A DNA stretch of 12,098 nucleotides. Origin: Actinomycetes bacterium (lineage in GTDB: Bacteria; Actinomycetota; Actinomycetes; Actinomycetales; Cellulomonadaceae). The DNA lies in the NCBI GenBank assembly GCA_023390875.1, contig JAEWCA010000524.1, positions 1 to 12,098 on the forward strand. The letters run 5' to 3'. The notes under the pieces are model-generated. The model was not told where the DNA came from, searched no databases, and saw nothing but the letters and a program-made list of their open reading frames with translations. Positions 1-5,698 of this stretch are shown here, piece after piece; the stretch's first letter is position 1; each line of letters starts with the position of its first letter. The position numbers were made by a program, and so were the translations under genes.

Positions 1-309
1 GGCAAGGACCCCGCGAACCGTCCGGTGATCACGCCGCTCGCCGTGTCCGACGGCCCGGAAGGTGCCGGGGCGCGCGCGGTGCTGCGCGGCGGGACGTGGA
101 TCGGGGCGCTCGAGCGGCTCGCCGTGACGGCCTGCATGCTCGTCGGTCAGCCCGAGGGGATCGCGGTCGTCATCGCCGTCAAGGGCCTGGGCCGCTACCC
201 GGAGCTGCGCGAGAACCCCGGGGCGTCCGAGCGGTTCGTCATCGGGACGCTGGCGTCGCTGCTCTGGGCCGCGGGCGTCGGGTACGGAGCGCAGCAGCTC
301 GTCTCTTGA
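1..309 (+). CDS. Small membrane protein of unknown function, C-terminal part
   Basis: The reading frame is open from the first base to a TGA at 307-309, so this is the last 102 codons of a gene that starts outside the window. A GTG at base 25 could be a start, but no Shine-Dalgarno sequence stands before it and the frame continues upstream, so I treat the gene as 5' truncated. Two hydrophobic stretches are visible, one around the segment [20 protein letters not shown] and one near the C-terminus ([20 protein letters not shown]), so the product is probably an integral membrane protein. The pattern of an ER-containing helix, then [11 protein letters not shown], then a helix starting IGTLAS, recalls the C-terminal region of DUF3307-like membrane proteins. 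That resemblance is from memory and weak. It ends about 210 bases before efp and is unlikely to share its promoter. Function unknown. Confidence 0.7.
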   Translation, partial: GKDPANRPVITPLAVSDGPEGAGARAVLRGGTWIGALERLAVTACMLVGQPEGIAVVIAVKGLGRYPELRENPGASERFVIGTLASLLWAAGVGYGAQQLVS

Positions 310-361
310 CGGGCCCCGGTCGCCCTGGCCGCGGCCGCGCCGGACGAAGCGTGCGGTCGGC

Positions 362-372
362 CACGGTAGGAT
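362..372 (+). promoter_or_regulatory. Candidate -10 region of the efp promoter
   Basis: TAGGAT at 367-372 fits the actinobacterial housekeeping -10 pattern TANNNT and is preceded by CACGG. No convincing -35 hexamer is found 16-18 bases upstream, which is common in GC-rich actinobacteria. Transcription would start near 379 and leave a leader of about 140 bases before efp. The same eight bases, CACGGTAG, occur at the candidate pyr promoter (3993-4000). This is a pattern match only. Confidence 0.4.
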
Positions 373-431
373 GATCGGCGGTCTGCGGCCGGACCGGCCT
401 CGTGAGACAGCAGGTACCGGCGCTCGTGCCT

Positions 432-452
432 GGTCCGCACCCCGTGCGGACC
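432..452 (+). promoter_or_regulatory. Perfect hairpin in the efp leader
   Basis: GGTCCGCAC (432-440) and GTGCGGACC (444-452) are perfectly complementary 9-base arms around a CCC loop. No T-run follows, so it does not look like an intrinsic terminator. It lies in the presumed 5' leader of efp, about 70 bases before the start codon. It may affect mRNA stability or translation; the role is unknown. Confidence 0.5.
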
Positions 453-453
453 C

Positions 454-475
454 TGCGCGAGCCCATGCGCGAGCC
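454..475 (+). repeat. Tandem 10-base direct repeat in the efp leader
   Basis: TGCGCGAGCC occurs twice, at 454-463 and 466-475, separated by CA, giving a 12-base period. The second copy overlaps the left arm of the following hairpin (471-494). It could be a duplicated protein-binding site, an RNA structural element or a chance product of GC-rich sequence. Confidence 0.5.
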
Positions 476-494
476 GGCGGACCGCCGAAAGCTC
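471..494 (+). promoter_or_regulatory. Second hairpin in the efp leader
   Basis: GAGC (471-474) pairs with GCTC (491-494), and CGGCGG (475-480) pairs with CCGCCG (482-487), with a bulge of AAA on the right side. The innermost pairs must open to form a real loop, because only one base separates the inner arms. It ends 12 bases before the AGGAAG ribosome binding site of efp, so it could influence ribosome access. Regulatory role is inference. Confidence 0.4.
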
Positions 495-520
495 AGAACC
501 CTCGACAGGAAGCGACGATC

Positions 521-1084
521 GTGGCGACCACCAACGACCTCAAGAACGGCATCGTGCTGCGGATCGACGGCCAGCTCTGGACCGTCGTCGAGTTCCAGCA
601 CGTCAAGCCCGGCAAGGGTGGCGCGTTCGTCCGCACCAAGCTCAAGAACGTCCTGTCCGGCAAGGTCGTCGACAAGACGTTCAACGCGGGCATCAAGGTC
701 GAGACGGCGAACGTCGACAAGCGCGACTACCAGTACCTGTACAAGGACGGCGACGACTTCGTGTTCATGGACACGGACACGTACGACCAGCTGCACGTCT
801 CGGCCGCCACGGTCGGTGACGCCGCGCACTTCCTCCTGGAGAACCAGAACGCGCTCGTCGCGACGAACGAGGGCGTGCCGCTCTATGTCGAGCTGCCGCC
901 GTCGGTGGTCCTCGAGGTGACGTACACGGAGCCGGGCCTGCAGGGCGACCGCTCGTCGGCCGGCACCAAGCCCGCGACGCTCGAGACCGGCTACGAGATC
1001 CAGGTGCCGCTGTTCCTCGAGTCGAACACCAAGGTCAAGGTCGACACGCGTGACGGCAGCTACCTGGGCCGCGTGAACGACTGA
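521..1084 (+). CDS. efp: Translation elongation factor P
   Basis: EF-P binds the ribosome between the P and E sites and relieves stalling at consecutive prolines. The 187-residue product has the usual family length and the three-domain layout: an N-terminal KOW-like domain (about 1-65), then two OB-like domains (about 66-130 and 130-187). Conserved segments include [37 protein letters not shown] and the C-terminal DGSYLGRVN. The tip loop that reaches the peptidyl-transferase centre is at residues 30-34 and reads PGKGG, with Lys32 at the tip. Many actinobacterial EF-Ps have PGKGP there. I chose the GTG at 521 because AGGAAG (507-512) lies at good spacing and the protein then begins [10 protein letters not shown], matching the family N-terminus. 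The frame stays open back to 371, but those residues are not EF-P-like. nusB follows after one base, so the two are probably cotranscribed. No EF-P-modifying enzyme is present in the window. Confidence 0.97.
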   Translation: MATTNDLKNGIVLRIDGQLWTVVEFQHVKPGKGGAFVRTKLKNVLSGKVVDKTFNAGIKVETANVDKRDYQYLYKDGDDFVFMDTDTYDQLHVSAATVGDAAHFLLENQNALVATNEGVPLYVELPPSVVLEVTYTEPGLQGDRSSAGTKPATLETGYEIQVPLFLESNTKVKVDTRDGSYLGRVND

Positions 1085-1085
1085 G

Positions 1086-1502
1086 GTGGCTGCCCGGAGC
1101 AAGGCCCGCAAGCGGGCCCTCGACGTCCTCTTCGAGGCGGACCAGCGCGGCATCGAGCCGGTGACGCTGCTCGCCGAGCGCATCACGGAGCCCGGCACCG
1201 AGGCGGCGCTGCCGCAGTACTCGGTCGACCTGGTCGAGGGTGTCGTGGCGCACCAGGAGCGCATCGACGAGCTGCTCGCGACGCACGCGCACGGGTGGAC
1301 CGTCGAGCGCATGCCGGCCGTCGACCGGGCGATCCTGCGGCTCGGCACGTGGGAGGTCCTGTTCAACGACGACGTCCCGGACGCCGTGGCGGTCGACGAG
1401 GCCGTCGAGCTCGCCCGGAACCTGTCCACGGACGACTCGCCCGCGTTCGTCAACGGCCTCCTGGGCCGCATCGTCGACCTGAAGCCGACGCTGCTCGCCT
1501 GA
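1086..1502 (+). CDS. nusB: Transcription antitermination factor NusB
   Basis: NusB binds boxA RNA with NusE (ribosomal protein S10) and supports processive, antiterminated transcription of rRNA operons. The 138-residue helical product is of normal family length. It has the basic N-terminus ARSKARKRALDVLFEADQRG (the RNA-binding region in this family) and the conserved C-terminal block AILRLGTWEVLF (82-93), followed by VDEAVELAR and FVNGLLGRI (121-129). The GTG at 1086 is the first possible start, because an in-frame TGA lies at 1074-1076. No separate Shine-Dalgarno sequence precedes it. It begins one base after the efp stop, so translation is probably coupled to efp. The pairing efp-nusB is conserved in actinobacteria. 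A strong hairpin follows the stop codon. Confidence 0.96.
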   Translation: MAARSKARKRALDVLFEADQRGIEPVTLLAERITEPGTEAALPQYSVDLVEGVVAHQERIDELLATHAHGWTVERMPAVDRAILRLGTWEVLFNDDVPDAVAVDEAVELARNLSTDDSPAFVNGLLGRIVDLKPTLLA

Positions 1503-1510
1503 TCGACACA

Positions 1511-1547
1511 CGCCCGCTCGTGCCGACCCGGTCGGTGCGGGCGGGCG
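1511..1547. terminator. Hairpin terminator between the convergent nusB and GGDEF-EAL genes
   Basis: Bases 1511-1528 and 1530-1547 form an almost perfect inverted repeat: 18 pairs on paper, three of them G-T wobbles (fewer in practice, since the loop must open). It starts 8 bases after the nusB stop and ends 17 bases before the stop of the opposite-strand gene, the position expected of a shared bidirectional terminator. No real T-run follows on either side, only TCGTCGT on the plus strand. It resembles the U-poor GC hairpins typical of high-GC actinobacteria. Termination efficiency cannot be judged from sequence. Confidence 0.65.
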
Positions 1548-1564
1548 TCGTCGTACCCCGGCGG

Positions 1565-3865
1565 TCAGCGGGAGCGGCGCACGACGCCCACGCGGCCGCC
1601 GTCGGGCGCTGCGGCGGGCCGCGGGACCCCGAGGGGCCGGACGTTGCGCATCCGCTCGGGCACCACCGGGATCGCCTCGGTGACTGGACGCGGGCCCCGC
1701 ACGGGCAGGTTCGGTGCGGCCCGGCCGAGGAAGTTGCCCTGCACCCGGTTGACGCCCAGGTCGACGAGCACGGTGAGGTCGGACGCCTGCTCCACGCCCT
1801 CGGCGACGACGTCGAGCCCGTGGGTCTCCGCGAGCGCGATGATCGCGCGGACGACGCCCTGGCCGCGCTCGGTGCCGACGTCGCGGACGAACGAGCGGTC
1901 GATCTTGAGCGAGTCGACGGGCAGGCGGGACAGCCGGGACATCGAGCTGTACCCCGTGCCGAAGTCGTCGACGGCGATCCGCACGCCGCGGGCGCGCAGC
2001 TCGGACAGCACCGGGACGGCCGTCGACGTGCTGACGAGCGCGCTCTCCGTGATCTCGAGCGTCAGGTGCTCCCAGAACGCGTCGCCCCACGCGGTCTCGA
2101 TCTGCTCGAGCGCGTCGGGCTCGGCGAGCTGGCGGGCCGCGACGTTCACCGCGACGGGGATCTGGAACCGCTCGAGCGACCGGCGGGCGTGCGTGAGCAC
2201 GGACAGGCCGATCGGCACGATGAGGCCGGACTCCTCGGCGAGCTCGAGCCAGTCGGCGGGCAGGATGAGGTGGCCGTGGTGGTCCCACCGGGCGAGCGCC
2301 TCGACCTGGACGACCTCGAGCGTGCGGGCGTCCACGACCGGCTGGTAGTAGGCGGTGAAGTGGCCGTCCTCGACCGCCGTCTCGAGTGCGACGCGCCGGT
2401 GCCGGTCCGCCTCGACCCGACGGCGCAGCGCGCGGTCGAACACCCGGAACCCGGTGCGCGACCGCTTGGCCTCGAGCATCGCGGTGTCGGCGTGCGACAC
2501 GAGCGCGTCGGCGTCGACGATGTCGCCGGGCACCCACGTGGCGACGCCGACGGTCAGACGTGCCGGCCGGCTGCCGAGGGCGCGGTCGACGAACCCCTCG
2601 CGGACCCGGCGGGCCAGCACGACGAGGTCGACGTCCTGCGGCGCGCGCGAGACGACCATGACGAACTCGTCGCCGCCGAGCCGCCCGACGAACGTGTCCT
2701 CGCCCGTCGCGAGGCCGCGCAGGTAGTCGGCGACGCGCATCAGCAGGGCGTCGCCCGCGGAGTGGCCGAGCACGTCGTTGACCCGCTTGAAGCCGTCCAG
2801 GTCGCAGTAGACGAGCGAGACGCGGGTCCGCTCGACGTTGGCCCGGTCGAGCACGTCGGCGAGGTGGCGCTGCACGGAGCGCCGGTTCGGCAGCCCCGTG
2901 AGCGGGTCGGCGAAGGCCGTCTGGTTGAGCCGGTCGGTGAGCTGGTACCGCTCGGCGGCGGTCGCGACGAGCTGGGCCATGTCGACGAGGAACGCGCGCT
3001 CGCGCGGCCCGTGCTCGACCTTGGCGGGGGAGTAGAGCTCGGCGACGTACCGGCCGTGCGAGATCGGCCGCAGCGAGCCCTCGATGCTCGGGTCGCCGAG
3101 CACGACGCGGACGTCGTCGCGGGCCTTGAGCAGGAGCGCGTCGGCGTCCTTGGCGAACCACGCGGTGTTGGAGAGGGCGGCGAGCGAGTCGCGCATCCGG
3201 TTCTGCCGGCGCGCGGCGTGCTGCGCCTGGCGGAGCCGCACGAGCCCGAGCGCCTGCAGGCCGAGCGCGAGCGGGACGGCCCAGAGCGCTGTCGCCCGCG
3301 TGGAGACGACGTGACCGGGCATGAGGACGCCGAGCGTCATGAGCCCCAGGGACTCCGCACCGGCGGTCACGAGCAGCGCGCCGAGCGCGGTGAGCCGGGC
3401 CCGGCCGACGGCGACGACGACGTAGGCGACGACGACCGCGGTGGGCGTCAGGAGGAGCGCCACGGCGAGGGGGCCGGGGGACGCCTGGCGGGAGCCGTCG
3501 AGCGGCGTCCACCACAGCGCTGCCCGCACGAGGAGCAGGGCACCGGTCGCGATCAGCCACCACCGCACCGAGGGTCCGCGGCCGAGCGCGCGGGTCGCCG
3601 GCAGCGCGAGCAGCAGGAAGCCGGCGAGGAGCTGGGAGTGCGCGAACACGAGGATCTCGCGCACCCCGCCGGGCGGGGCGACGGCGTACAGCCCGCCGGC
3701 CAGCAGCATCAGGCAGATGTCGACCGACCACGCCATCGACCAGGCCGCCTCGGAGCGGCTGATGCCGTCGCGCCACCACACCCACTGGAGCACGGCGAAG
3801 CCGCCGACCAGACCAGCGGTGAGCAGCTGGAGGACGGTGACCCACACCGGTACGTAGCCGAGCAC
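1565..3865 (-). CDS. Membrane-bound GGDEF-EAL cyclic-di-GMP turnover protein
   Basis: The 766-residue product should make and/or degrade the second messenger cyclic di-GMP at the membrane. Residues 1-210 hold about seven hydrophobic segments. Residues 225-310 look like a degenerate GAF sensor domain (DADALLLKARDDVRVVLG ... RERAFLVDMAQLVATAAER). A GGDEF domain spans about 315-480 with an intact RLGGDEF (395-401). An EAL domain spans about 490-720 with EALARW (522-527), Asn574, EITE (604-607), DDFGTGYSS (633-641), Lys654, AEGVE (688-692) and Gln709 all present. Both active sites look intact, so net activity cannot be predicted. The RxxD product-inhibition site normally just before GGDEF reads GEDT and is absent. 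The C-terminal ~45 residues are a Pro/Arg-rich tail. The start is uncertain: GTG at 3865 places the first helix at the N-terminus but has no Shine-Dalgarno. GTG at 3847 is an alternative. The frame is open back to 4432 but would then run antisense through pyrR. The gene faces nusB and diverges from pyrR. Confidence 0.93.
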   Translation of the reverse strand: MLGYVPVWVTVLQLLTAGLVGGFAVLQWVWWRDGISRSEAAWSMAWSVDICLMLLAGGLYAVAPPGGVREILVFAHSQLLAGFLLLALPATRALGRGPSVRWWLIATGALLLVRAALWWTPLDGSRQASPGPLAVALLLTPTAVVVAYVVVAVGRARLTALGALLVTAGAESLGLMTLGVLMPGHVVSTRATALWAVPLALGLQALGLVRLRQAQHAARRQNRMRDSLAALSNTAWFAKDADALLLKARDDVRVVLGDPSIEGSLRPISHGRYVAELYSPAKVEHGPRERAFLVDMAQLVATAAERYQLTDRLNQTAFADPLTGLPNRRSVQRHLADVLDRANVERTRVSLVYCDLDGFKRVNDVLGHSAGDALLMRVADYLRGLATGEDTFVGRLGGDEFVMVVSRAPQDVDLVVLARRVREGFVDRALGSRPARLTVGVATWVPGDIVDADALVSHADTAMLEAKRSRTGFRVFDRALRRRVEADRHRRVALETAVEDGHFTAYYQPVVDARTLEVVQVEALARWDHHGHLILPADWLELAEESGLIVPIGLSVLTHARRSLERFQIPVAVNVAARQLAEPDALEQIETAWGDAFWEHLTLEITESALVSTSTAVPVLSELRARGVRIAVDDFGTGYSSMSRLSRLPVDSLKIDRSFVRDVGTERGQGVVRAIIALAETHGLDVVAEGVEQASDLTVLVDLGVNRVQGNFLGRAAPNLPVRGPRPVTEAIPVVPERMRNVRPLGVPRPAAAPDGGRVGVVRRSR

Positions 3866-3899
3866 GTCTGTCTCATCGGCTCCCGGTGCGTCCCATTTG
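3866..3899 (-). promoter_or_regulatory. Candidate FliA/WhiG-type (sigma-28 family) promoter of the GGDEF-EAL gene
   Basis: Read on the minus strand, CAAA (3899-3896) is followed by exactly 15 bases and then GCCGATGA (3880-3873). The consensus for flagellar/WhiG-type sigma factors is TAAA-N15-GCCGATAA, so 10 of 12 specified positions match at the correct spacing. The -10 element ends seven bases before the GTG at 3865, so transcription would begin at or next to the start codon and give a leaderless mRNA. That would explain why no Shine-Dalgarno sequence is present. This is a visual match to a known consensus, and chance cannot be excluded. Confidence 0.45.
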
Positions 3900-3992
3900 A
3901 CGTGGCATCCGGGTGACGGCCGTGTCGCGCCGGCTCGACGGGAGGACGTGACGGACGCCGCACGCGGACGGGCAGGGGGCCGGAGGGTCTCG

Positions 3993-4003
3993 CACGGTAG
4001 TCT
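3993..4003 (+). promoter_or_regulatory. Candidate -10 region of the pyr operon promoter
   Basis: TAGTCT at 3998-4003 fits TANNNT and follows CACGG, as at the candidate efp promoter. No -35 hexamer is recognisable. Transcription would begin near 4010, so the RNA would start just before the PyrR hairpin (4019-4052), a compact leader consistent with control at translation. GTCTG (4000-4004) and CAGAC (4012-4016) also form a small inverted repeat over this site, which could be an operator or chance. Confidence 0.35.
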
Positions 4004-4018
4004 GCCGTCACCAGACGT

Positions 4019-4053
4019 TCCTTTAAGACCCGTCCTGTGAGGCGGGGAAGGAG
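4019..4053 (+). promoter_or_regulatory. PyrR-binding hairpin that sequesters the pyrR Shine-Dalgarno sequence
   Basis: The apical part has CCCG (4029-4032) pairing with CGGG (4043-4046) around TCCTGTGAGG. Together these read G-UCC-U-GUG-AGG-C, matching the PyrR-binding consensus RUCCNGNGAGGY known from pyr leaders. Below an asymmetric internal loop (TAAGA on the left), TCCTT (4019-4023) pairs perfectly with AAGGA (4048-4052), which is the core of the AAGGAG ribosome binding site of pyrR. Binding of UMP-loaded PyrR would stabilise the hairpin and hide the ribosome binding site. No terminator or T-run follows, so transcription attenuation of the Bacillus type is unlikely. PyrR-dependent translational repression has been reported for Mycobacterium smegmatis. 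Here it is inferred from structure alone. Confidence 0.8.
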
Positions 4054-4061
4054 TCGCTCGG

Positions 4062-4685
4062 ATGAGCACAGGCATGTCCGCGTCCACCGACGGACGCCCC
4101 GACGGACGCAGCGGCGGACAGTCGCACGGACCGGGCGACGACGCGAACGTCGTCCTCGGCGCCCCCGAGATCGGCCGGGCGCTCACGCGCATCGCGCACG
4201 AGATCCTCGAACGCAACAAGGGCGGCTCCGACGTCGTCCTGCTCGGCATCCCGACCCGCGGCCTCCCGCTGGCCCGTCGGCTCGCGGCCCGTCTCGTCGC
4301 CGTCGCGGCGGGCCGCGACGCGGATGCGCTGGTCGGCAGCCTCGACGTGACGATGTACCGCGACGACCTCGCCCACCACCCGACCCGGACGATCGGCGCG
4401 ACCGACATCCCGGGCGGCGGCATCGACGGCAAGGTCGTCGTGCTCGTGGACGACGTGCTGTTCTCCGGCCGGACGATCCGCGCGGCGCTCGACGCGATCA
4501 GCGACCTGGGCCGCCCGCGCGCCGTCCAGCTCGCGGCGCTCGTCGACCGGGGCCACCGCGAGCTGCCGATCCGCGCGGACTACGTCGGCAAGAACCTGCC
4601 GACGGCGCTGTACGAGCGGGTCCGGGTGCTGCTCGACGAGACCGACGGCCGCGACGCGGTCCTCATCGAAGGGGGCGCCCGGTGA
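4062..4685 (+). CDS. pyrR: Bifunctional pyr operon regulator / uracil phosphoribosyltransferase PyrR
   Basis: PyrR binds pyr leader RNA in response to UMP versus PRPP, and many members also convert uracil and PRPP to UMP. The 207-residue product has the type I phosphoribosyltransferase fold. The PRPP loop [12 protein letters not shown] is at 127-138, GIPTRG at 62-67, DVTMYRDDL at 95-103, and the characteristic [18 protein letters not shown] at 161-178. Bacillus PyrR is about 180 residues. The excess is a polar, Gly/Asp/Ser-rich N-terminal extension of about 28 residues, partly encoded by a 10-base repeat (CGACGGACGC at 4088-4097 and 4100-4109). The ATG at 4062 is chosen because AAGGAG (4048-4053) lies eight bases upstream. 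An ATG at 4074 (Met5) is possible. It is the first gene of the operon and its own translation should be the first target of PyrR. It overlaps pyrB by four bases (GTGA). Confidence 0.96.
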   Translation: MSTGMSASTDGRPDGRSGGQSHGPGDDANVVLGAPEIGRALTRIAHEILERNKGGSDVVLLGIPTRGLPLARRLAARLVAVAAGRDADALVGSLDVTMYRDDLAHHPTRTIGATDIPGGGIDGKVVVLVDDVLFSGRTIRAALDAISDLGRPRAVQLAALVDRGHRELPIRADYVGKNLPTALYERVRVLLDETDGRDAVLIEGGAR

Positions 4686-5698
4686 GGCACCTGCTGTCCA
4701 CCGCGGACCTCGACGTCGCCGAGGCCGTCCGCATCCTCGACACGGCCGGCCAGATGGCCGCGACGCAGGCCCGCGAGATCAAGAAGCTGCCGACGCTGCG
4801 CGGCCGCACGGTCGTCAACCTGTTCTTCGAGGACTCGACCCGCACGCGCATCTCGTTCGAGACGGCCGCGAAGCGCCTCTCGGCGGACGTCATCAACTTC
4901 TCGGCGAAGGGGTCGAGCGTCTCGAAGGGCGAGTCGCTCAAGGACACCGCCCTGACGCTCCAGGCGATGGGCGCCGACGCGGTCGTCATCCGGCACCACG
5001 CGTCCGGCGCGCCGCACACGCTCGCGCACGGCGGCTGGACCACGGGGTCGGTCGTCAACGCGGGCGACGGCACGCACCAGCACCCCACGCAGGCCCTGCT
5101 CGACGCCTACACGCTGCGCCGGCACCTCGCCGGCGACGGTGGCCGGGCCGACGTGACGGGCCGTGACCTCTCGGGGCTGCGGGTCGCGATCGTGGGCGAC
5201 GTGCTGCACAGCCGGGTCGCGCGCTCGAACGTCCAGCTCCTGCACACGCTCGGCGCCGAGGTCACCCTGGTCGCCCCGCCGACGCTCGTGCCCGTCGGCG
5301 TCGAGGCGTGGCCGGCCCGCGTGTCCTACCACCTGGACGAGGCCATCGCGGACGACAAGCCGGACGCGATCATGATGCTGCGCGTCCAGCGGGAGCGGAT
5401 GTCGAGCGCGGGCGGCGGGTTCTTCCCGAGCCCGCTGGAGTACACCCGCGGCTACGGCCTCGACGCGCGGCGCCTCGCGTCGCTCCCGGAGCACGCGATC
5501 GTGCTCCACCCGGGGCCGATGAACCGCGGCCTCGAGATCTCGGCGGACGCGGCGGACTCGTCGCGGGCCGTGATCGTGGAGCAGGTCGCGAACGGTGTCG
5601 CGGTCCGCATGGCCGTCCTGTACCTCCTGCTCGCGGGCGGCGACGCCGCGGCGAGCAGCACCCCCAGCACGACGATCGAGACGAAGGTGGACGCGTGA
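4682..5698 (+). CDS. pyrB: Aspartate carbamoyltransferase catalytic subunit
   Basis: ATCase condenses carbamoyl phosphate with aspartate to give carbamoyl aspartate, the first committed step of UMP synthesis. The 338-residue product has the carbamoyl-phosphate loop FEDSTRTR (49-56), the 80s loop SKGES (81-85) that reaches across the trimer interface, HPTQ (134-137), [11 protein letters not shown] (172-182), the aspartate-binding LRVQRER (233-239) and [11 protein letters not shown] (276-286). A tail of about 20 residues (Ala/Ser/Thr-rich) follows the conserved domain. No pyrI regulatory subunit is present in the window, as usual outside enterobacteria, so control probably acts at expression and at carbamoyl phosphate synthetase. 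The GTG start at 4682 overlaps the pyrR stop as GTGA. AAGGGGG (4669-4675) is the likely ribosome binding site. The end overlaps pyrC in the same way. Confidence 0.98.
   Translation: MRHLLSTADLDVAEAVRILDTAGQMAATQAREIKKLPTLRGRTVVNLFFEDSTRTRISFETAAKRLSADVINFSAKGSSVSKGESLKDTALTLQAMGADAVVIRHHASGAPHTLAHGGWTTGSVVNAGDGTHQHPTQALLDAYTLRRHLAGDGGRADVTGRDLSGLRVAIVGDVLHSRVARSNVQLLHTLGAEVTLVAPPTLVPVGVEAWPARVSYHLDEAIADDKPDAIMMLRVQRERMSSAGGGFFPSPLEYTRGYGLDARRLASLPEHAIVLHPGPMNRGLEISADAADSSRAVIVEQVANGVAVRMAVLYLLLAGGDAAASSTPSTTIETKVDA

Noticed and set aside
432..452. Intrinsic terminator upstream of efp
   Set aside because: The hairpin is perfect, but no T-rich tract follows and it lies inside the probable efp leader, so a leader element is likelier.
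371..520. N-terminal extension of efp from the ATG at 371
   Set aside because: It is in frame, but the added 50 residues are Arg/Pro/Ala-rich and unlike EF-P. The ATG overlaps the candidate -10 box, while the GTG at 521 has a good ribosome binding site and the canonical N-terminus.
1295..3916. 873-codon plus-strand frame antisense to the GGDEF-EAL gene
   Set aside because: Its composition is Arg/Gly/Asp/Glu-rich without any domain pattern, and it is fully explained as a mirror of codon bias in the real gene.
3866..4061. BldD binding box in the divergent region
   Set aside because: I looked by eye for the BldD pattern (TNAC and GTNA half-sites) because of the cyclic-di-GMP context. I found no adequate match on either strand.
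3866..4432. Upstream extension of the GGDEF-EAL protein to the ATG at 4432
   Set aside because: It would run antisense through pyrR and the pyr leader, and the added 189 residues are low-complexity Arg/Pro/Ser-rich sequence typical of shadow frames in GC-rich DNA.
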